Positions 59,024-64,000 of a DNA stretch of 64,000 nt are shown one piece after another. Position 1 is the stretch's first letter. Every line of letters begins with the position of its first letter. The position numbers and the translations under genes were made by a program. Location of the stretch: contig CAYMUL010000003.1 of NCBI GenBank assembly GCA_964393605.1, positions 1 to 64,000 of the forward strand. The letters run 5' to 3'. The notes below the pieces were generated by a model. The model ran no database searches. It was given only the letters and a program-made list of their open reading frames with translations, and was not told the origin of the DNA. Origin of the DNA: CAYMUL01 sp964393605 (lineage in GTDB: Bacteria > Bacteroidota > Ignavibacteria > Ignavibacteriales > Ignavibacteriaceae).

Positions 59024-60370
59024 TTAGTTTGCTTCTTTCGGTTTTAAGTAAGAAGAAGTTGTCGGCGAGCGCAAAATCTTTTCGAAATTTTTCCACTTTT
59101 CTTCAGCGTTCGAAGAATTGGATTCGATGTATTCTGCAACGAGCTTCTCCCCCAAACTATAATTGACGATGTATGAACGATATGTTTCAAAAAACTTTAT
59201 CCGTTGTTCCGCGCGCGGCTTGCTCGAAAGTGTAAATCTCATCAACATTTCAATTGCCTCATCTTTTGTGATTTCTCCATCAATATACTTTTGTGCGATT
59301 GCAACGACATAATCATCAAGTTGCGATTTCAATTTTTGTATTTTAAAATAATTTGAAATGCCGGAAGTATCAATTCCCGCCTTTGCACAAAGAATATTTT
59401 TAATGAAATCTTCTGCGGAATTATTCGGGAAGATCAAACTCATTCCAAAATCTGCCGTGCCTTCGGCGATTAAAGATTGCGGACTGAAAAGAGGATAAAC
59501 AGAAAATTCAACCCAGCCGCGCTTCTTTACAAGATGTTTTTCGAGTAAAGAATTATAAACATGATGACCGGGGAAACCTTCGTGCGCGGCAAGATGCAAC
59601 AGCCGATCGATTGTGGGTTGTATTGTCGTGTTCACTTGAATCAAACTTTTATAATTTCCTTTGTACCAATTATACGCGCTCCAGGATTTGCCGTTCACAA
59701 TTTCCACTTCGAAATTTTCGTCGGCAGGAATCAATATTTTACTCATCGTGCGCTTGCGACATTCTTCGATGCAAAGAGAAAATATTTCTTCAATTTTTTC
59801 TTTCGGTACGAGAAATTTTTTCTCAAGATTCTCAAACCTCTCGGCGTATGTTCCATTACTTCCGAGCAGAGATTCCATCTCCTTTAAAATGGAAAGATAT
59901 TTTTTCTGTTCATAGTTTGGCAAAGAAATATCATATAGTGCTTTTGCTTCTTCGGCAAATGTAAAACTTCCTCCGCGCAGAATAAATATTCTTGCTTTGA
60001 TAGAAAGAAGTTGTCGATATAAAAAAGTGTAACGCATTCTCTCAATCTCATCGCCGCTTTGATTTGCAAGGCTATCAAGCCGATCGAGCAATGAATTACA
60101 ATTTTGCTCTGCAAAGTTGAGGAGTGTATCCTTTGATAATTTTTTCAGTGATTCATCCGGAAGAAATTTCTCGGAACCATAAAAGGCATCAACAAAATTT
60201 TCGTCAATTGTTCCGATTGCAAGAGTTAATTTTACATAATGTTCGGCGATGTCATTTAGCATATTGTTCAAATCATTTTTGGTTGATGTTGGATTCTTCC
60301 CTTCACATCCCAAGAAAAATAAAATCAGTACAAAAATAAATTTCTGCTTCATTCTTGAATTTCTGTTCAT
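59024..60370 (-). CDS. Exported zinc metallopeptidase-like lipoprotein (DUF885-like)
   Basis: A 448-residue exported protein. After the signal ('QKFIFVLILFFLGC') comes a lipoprotein Cys. The helical body holds an HExxGHH-type zinc motif in 'HLAAHEGFPGHHVYNSLLEK' and a later Glu region ('LIAEGTADFGMSLIFPN'). This combination is typical of DUF885 and of M2/M32-like peptidases. The substrate is unknown. Its ATG overlaps the stop of the amylase gene (ATGA), so the two are translated together. Alternatively Met7 at 60352 may be the start; the signal peptide works with either. Confidence 0.75.
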   Translation of the reverse strand: MNRNSRMKQKFIFVLILFFLGCEGKNPTSTKNDLNNMLNDIAEHYVKLTLAIGTIDENFVDAFYGSEKFLPDESLKKLSKDTLLNFAEQNCNSLLDRLDSLANQSGDEIERMRYTFLYRQLLSIKARIFILRGGSFTFAEEAKALYDISLPNYEQKKYLSILKEMESLLGSNGTYAERFENLEKKFLVPKEKIEEIFSLCIEECRKRTMSKILIPADENFEVEIVNGKSWSAYNWYKGNYKSLIQVNTTIQPTIDRLLHLAAHEGFPGHHVYNSLLEKHLVKKRGWVEFSVYPLFSPQSLIAEGTADFGMSLIFPNNSAEDFIKNILCAKAGIDTSGISNYFKIQKLKSQLDDYVVAIAQKYIDGEITKDEAIEMLMRFTLSSKPRAEQRIKFFETYRSYIVNYSLGEKLVAEYIESNSSNAEEKWKNFEKILRSPTTSSYLKPKEAN

Positions 60371-62745
60371 TTATGTTTTAGTTTTAGAATTCTGTAATTA
60401 ATTGCACCAATTGTTACGTCTACTTTTCCGTCTTTCGCGGTGATTGTTTCGCCATTCAAAAGATCGATAAATTCTTCGTCGGAAACTGCAGGAATAGTGA
60501 GCGAAATATTTTCATGTTCAATTCCTTTATTCAAAACCACGATCACCTTTTCATTCATATCGCTACGGATGAAGGCATAAATATTTTTACTCGAATGTAA
60601 AGTATAAAAATCACCATACAGCAATGCCGAAGAATTTTTTCGCACTGAAGAAAGCTTCCGCACAACTTCTAAAGTACTCTTCTGAAGATCGTCAAGTTGA
60701 TTATCGAATTGCATCATCCGTCTATTATCGGGGTCTGCGGCGCCAGTTAATCCAATTTCATCGCCGTAGTAAATTACAGGCAAACCAGGAATCGTGAGGA
60801 GATAAGCCAACGCTAATTTTTGTTTATCATAACTTTGCGGATAATTCACAACGGGAGGATTGTTCCAACCAATTTCGATTGCATCGCCGGTTGTTAAAGT
60901 GATATCGCCATCGGCATAAGACATGAAGCGAACTTTGTCATGGCTATCGATAATATTTCCCATCAAATTATTTACACCATAAACATCAAAAGATTTTTTC
61001 AACTGCTCATCCAACATTGTGAAGGAAGCATTTGAATCGGCAAACGTAACGAGCGCGGCATCGTACAAAAGAAAATTAAACTGCGCGTTTAGTTGTCCGT
61101 TATTGACGTATGAGCTAACGAGTTCATAACTGCCGAAAGTTTCGCCGATTTGATAAACGTTTTGTTCGGGAAATTCATTATTAATTTTTTTTGTCAGCAA
61201 TCTCCAAAATTCATTCGGAACATGTTTAACAGCATCGTGGCGGAAACCATCGGCACCGGAAGTTTTCAGCCACCAAATTGCATCGTTGGTTAATTGTTCA
61301 AGTGCATCACTTGATTTTGCAAAATCAAACGAAGGCATAAATGGTTCGAACCATGTTGTTAATCGATGTTCGTCCCACAATCTTAAATTTCTGCGTCCGT
61401 CTGGAAGTTCGAGTGAACCAAACCAATCTTTATGGTTTTGCCAATATGGATGTTCGGAGTGAACATGATGCGCGACAAAATCAAGAAGCACTTTTATTTT
61501 TCTTTTATGCGCTTCGTTAATAAATTTTTGAAGCAACTCCATCGTTCCGAATTTTTCTTCAACACTTCGCGGCTCGGTTGGCCAATAGCCGTGATAGCCG
61601 CTATAATAGCGGTGCGGCTCGGGATACTCTTGATATGCAAGATTTGTATTTTCTATAACCGGACTAATCCATAAAGTAGAAACAGCGAGCGAATCAAAAT
61701 ATCCTTCGGTTAGTTTTTGATAAAGTCCGGCTAAATCTCCGCCGTAATAATTTGCTTGCGGAAATATTTCGGGATGCTCGACTTTAACGCTGTTTGTTTT
61801 ATCACCATCTTTGAATCTGTCGATTAACAAGGAGTAAAGAATATTCCCGTGCCAAAATTTTCCTGAATTATTTTTAACCGGAATTCCTTTCTCTAAAAAA
61901 ATTGTTTGAAGATTTGAAACCGCTTTATCCGTCTGCACTAAAATTCTTATAAAATCTTTCGCAAGAATTTCCGATAGCTCAAATTGAAACGTAATTTCAT
62001 TCCCTCTTTGAGCGTGTTCTAAATTGATCAACTCGTTATCAATAAGCACATAATATTTTCCTTTGGCGTGATCAATTGAAGACTGAGATTCAACTAAAAA
62101 CTTTAAAACTAATTTTTCTTTTTCAACAACAAAACCATTTTGGTGCAGATAAATATTTTCTCCATCATCACTACTCACAGTAATTAAGGAATTTATTCCG
62201 CCCAGACCATTCGGCACCTGTTGGGCATTTATTGGGTCAAGAATTTCTTCTCCATCAACAAGAAATTTATATTCATAATTTCCCGGTGCAAGCATCAATT
62301 CAATTTCATAAGTGGCTTCTTTATTTTTTTGCATCGAAAGAGATTCACGATTCCATCCGTTAAAACTGCCGAAGATGTTCACCCGCTTCGCGGCTTTTTG
62401 CATCGCCAGCTCGAAGCGAACATTCTTTTTCTTATCCGAGCGAAGAAGCAAATCGTATTTACTGCCGTTGTTAAGCAAGCGAAGTACAGCAAGTTTATCG
62501 AATGAAGCAGTCGTTTTAATTTTCAATTCGTTCGTATTGCGATCGTATTGGGTTTCATATTCTTTGCCGGATAAAATTTCCACATCATACTTCTGCGCGA
62601 AGAATAAATCGCTAACAAGAAAAGTATTCCAAACGCCTTCGGTAACTTTGAGAGGGTTGACCAATTCTGTAACTCGCTGCGAAAATAATTCCGCGCAAAA
62701 CATTACAGAGATTATAAAAATTGTTGCTTGATATTTGGTAATCAT
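60367..62745 (-). CDS. Secreted GH13 alpha-amylase-type glycoside hydrolase with CBM48
   Basis: A glycoside hydrolase family 13 enzyme that cuts alpha-1,4-glucans, 792 residues. A signal peptide ('YQATIFIISVMFCAELFSQ') is followed by a CBM48-type starch-binding domain ('VNIFGSFNGWNRESLSMQKN', about 120-200). The (beta/alpha)8 barrel has the four usual regions: 'LLDFVAHH', nucleophile 'GFRHDAVKH' (about residue 503), acid 'QIGETFGS' and 'IIDSHDKVRFM'. The C-terminal beta domain starts near 'VIVVLNKGIEHEN'. The product (malto-oligosaccharides or maltose) is not readable. It is cotranscribed with the metallopeptidase gene. Confidence 0.92.
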   Translation of the reverse strand: MITKYQATIFIISVMFCAELFSQRVTELVNPLKVTEGVWNTFLVSDLFFAQKYDVEILSGKEYETQYDRNTNELKIKTTASFDKLAVLRLLNNGSKYDLLLRSDKKKNVRFELAMQKAAKRVNIFGSFNGWNRESLSMQKNKEATYEIELMLAPGNYEYKFLVDGEEILDPINAQQVPNGLGGINSLITVSSDDGENIYLHQNGFVVEKEKLVLKFLVESQSSIDHAKGKYYVLIDNELINLEHAQRGNEITFQFELSEILAKDFIRILVQTDKAVSNLQTIFLEKGIPVKNNSGKFWHGNILYSLLIDRFKDGDKTNSVKVEHPEIFPQANYYGGDLAGLYQKLTEGYFDSLAVSTLWISPVIENTNLAYQEYPEPHRYYSGYHGYWPTEPRSVEEKFGTMELLQKFINEAHKRKIKVLLDFVAHHVHSEHPYWQNHKDWFGSLELPDGRRNLRLWDEHRLTTWFEPFMPSFDFAKSSDALEQLTNDAIWWLKTSGADGFRHDAVKHVPNEFWRLLTKKINNEFPEQNVYQIGETFGSYELVSSYVNNGQLNAQFNFLLYDAALVTFADSNASFTMLDEQLKKSFDVYGVNNLMGNIIDSHDKVRFMSYADGDITLTTGDAIEIGWNNPPVVNYPQSYDKQKLALAYLLTIPGLPVIYYGDEIGLTGAADPDNRRMMQFDNQLDDLQKSTLEVVRKLSSVRKNSSALLYGDFYTLHSSKNIYAFIRSDMNEKVIVVLNKGIEHENISLTIPAVSDEEFIDLLNGETITAKDGKVDVTIGAINYRILKLKHK

Positions 62746-62805
62746 TTTATTTCACTTTTCAGAAAATCGCCTACAAAATAAAATATTTTCATCATCATTA
62801 AAACT

Positions 62806-62835
62806 TTTGATTGACAATTTGCTTCCCTATTTTTG
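62806..62835 (+). promoter_or_regulatory. Promoter of the HlyD/ABC exporter operon
   Basis: TTTG (62806-62809), 18 bases, then TATTTTTG (62828-62835) followed by CA. It is a full match to the local promoter type. It ends after the first possible start (62833) and so supports the ATG at 62872 as the true start. Confidence 0.65.
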
Positions 62836-62871
62836 CACACGACACTGAGACAATTGATTTTAAGGAACAAA

Positions 62872-63846
62872 ATGAAAACGCAATTTCCACTACTCATAAT
62901 TTTAACGGCTATTCTTTTTAATCATTGCAACAATTCGGATGAGGGAAAAAGCATCACCGCCTCCGGCACACTCGAAGCAAAAACTATTGTGGTTAGCAGT
63001 AAAATCGCCGGACAAATATTAACATTAAAAGTTGATGAAGGCTCGCAAGTTAAAATTGGCGATACACTTATGCTTATCGATAATGAAGTTTATTCATTGC
63101 AGCTGGCACAAGCCGAAGCCGCGTTTGACATGGCTGAAGCTCAACTTTCACTGCTGCAAAAAGGTTCGCGCAAAGAAGATGTTGAACAGGCGAATGCAGT
63201 TTTAAATCAAGCAAAAATAAATTATGATGCGGCGGAAAAAGATTTCAATCGCATAAAAAAACTTTTTGATGATGAAGCAGTTTCACAAAAACAATTCGAT
63301 GACACAAAGAACAGATTGGAAATTTCGAAAGCACAATTAAAAGCGGCAGATGAAAATCTTACCAAACTAAAAAATATTATCCGTCCCGAAGAACTAAAAC
63401 AAGCCGAAGCAAAACTGAAGCAAGCAAAAGCTTCCCGCGATTTGATACAGAAAAATATTTCTGAATGTGTAATCACTTCACCGACAAACGGCTTCATTAC
63501 AAAAAAGTATTTTGAAGAAGGAGAAGTTGTTTCGCCAATGGGTTCACTTTTTCAAATTACGGATTTAGCTGAAGTTGATTTGGTTATTTATGTGAGCGAA
63601 TCGGAACTTCCAAAAATTACAACAGGACAAAAAGCCGAAATTACGATCGACGCTTTTTCTGAAAAGAAATATGAAGGAAGAATAATTTACATTTCACCCG
63701 AAGCAGAGTTCACTCCGAAAAATATTCAAACAAAAGATGAGCGCACAAAACTTGTTTTTGCAGTGAAGATTAAAATCAAGAATGAGACCATGGAGTTGAA
63801 ATCCGGTTTACCCGCCGATGCAAAAATAATTTTGTTATCGAATTGA
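62872..63846 (+). CDS. HlyD-family membrane-fusion lipoprotein of an ABC exporter
   Basis: Adaptor between an inner-membrane ABC exporter and the outer membrane, of the YbhG/YhiI type. The ATG at 62872 is chosen because 'AAGGA' lies 6 bases upstream, a promoter ends at 62835, and the frame then reads a lipoprotein signal ('TQFPLLIILTAILFNHC'). A lipoyl half follows ('IAGQILTLKVDEGSQVKIGD'), then a coiled-coil hairpin ('ARKEDVEQANAVLNQAKINY'-type, about 90-190), the second lipoyl half ('ITSPTNGFITKKYFEEGEVV') and a short beta-barrel. It is followed, with a 4-base overlap, by an ABC ATPase that runs off the window. Confidence 0.87.
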   Translation: MKTQFPLLIILTAILFNHCNNSDEGKSITASGTLEAKTIVVSSKIAGQILTLKVDEGSQVKIGDTLMLIDNEVYSLQLAQAEAAFDMAEAQLSLLQKGSRKEDVEQANAVLNQAKINYDAAEKDFNRIKKLFDDEAVSQKQFDDTKNRLEISKAQLKAADENLTKLKNIIRPEELKQAEAKLKQAKASRDLIQKNISECVITSPTNGFITKKYFEEGEVVSPMGSLFQITDLAEVDLVIYVSESELPKITTGQKAEITIDAFSEKKYEGRIIYISPEAEFTPKNIQTKDERTKLVFAVKIKIKNETMELKSGLPADAKIILLSN

Positions 63847-64000
63847 TTCGCATAACAAACTTCCGGAAAAGTTACGGCACAGTTGAGGCAGTGAAGGGCA
63901 TTTCACTCAGTATTAATAAGGGTGAAATGTTCGGGCTTGTCGGTCCAGATGGCGCGGGCAAGACAACCACGCTTAGAACAATTTGCGGATTACTCATTCC
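63843..64000 (+). CDS. ABC transporter ATP-binding protein (partial, runs off window)
   Basis: The last 158 bases encode the start of an ABC ATPase. A TTG at 63843 overlaps the previous stop (TTGA), and the frame reads 'RITNFRKSYGTVEAVKGISL' and Walker A 'GPDGAGKTTTLRTI' before the sequence ends. It is the second gene of the HlyD-type export operon; permeases should follow to the right. Confidence 0.8.
   Translation, partial: MIRITNFRKSYGTVEAVKGISLSINKGEMFGLVGPDGAGKTTTLRTICGLLI

Noticed and set aside
62312..62731. Plus-strand 139-codon frame opposite the amylase N-terminus
   Set aside because: Antisense shadow; the minus-strand CBM48 and signal sequences are unambiguous.

Overview
The window looks like a chromosome segment from the Ignavibacteriota / Bacteroidota-Chlorobi lineage. 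Three large exported proteins end in the 'YPNPFNP' type A sorting domain of type IX secretion, several start regions carry a Bacteroidota-like promoter (TTTG, 18-19 bases, then TAnnTTTG), TTG and GTG starts recur, and the core genes (murA, tig, clpP, cca, glgP) are of Gram-negative type. Most of the window is ordinary chromosome of moderate GC. The clear exception is an AT-richer block at about 7.3-15.9 kb.

Layout: 0.2-7.3 kb holds a sorted surface protein, an AAA/DUF4143 ATPase behind a perfect inverted repeat, a lipoprotein amidase, a Tat-exported class V aminotransferase-like protein and a Crp/Fnr regulator. 7.4-15.7 kb is a defence island: a complete type I Zorya system (zorA motor stator with coiled-coil tail, zorB peptidoglycan-anchored stator, zorC, and zorD, an SNF2 helicase with a C-terminal Mrr-like nuclease domain), followed after 15 bases by a Bro-N/Fic fusion gene. 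16-25 kb: a three-gene operon (deiodinase-like nitroreductase, RlpA-like lipoprotein, DUF1648), a type IX-sorted amidase, PBP4-type DacB and a long-chain acyl-CoA synthetase, with several repeat elements between them. 25-31 kb: a sorted phospholipase C/nuclease-like protein cut by one in-frame amber codon, plus lineage-specific small and hypothetical genes. 31-41 kb: a 1150-residue outer-membrane protein with a Nudix hydrolase, then a complete tripartite MacAB-TolC-like efflux operon with two tandem permeases.

41-49.6 kb: CCA-adding enzyme, a gluzincin/TPR membrane protein, a HepT/MntA toxin-antitoxin pair whose mntA is frameshifted, murA, a Ser/Thr kinase with an extracellular YCF48-like propeller, its PP2C phosphatase, and tRNA-Leu(UAG). 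49.6-55.3 kb: tig, clpP, a beta-lactamase-fold hydrolase and two glycosyltransferases. 55.3-62.7 kb: an unknown protein, then glucan enzymes (GlgP-type phosphorylase, a secreted GH13 amylase) with a secreted metallopeptidase. The right edge starts an HlyD/ABC exporter operon that runs out of the window.

The strongest candidate for something new is the Zorya plus Fic arrangement. Zorya itself is a known anti-phage system, but a DNA-binding-domain/Fic fusion in the same apparent transcript suggests an AMPylation (or related) arm added to it. Other points worth checking are the amber-interrupted secreted enzyme, the frameshifted antitoxin next to an intact toxin, three candidate small genes, and a nested-palindrome repeat.
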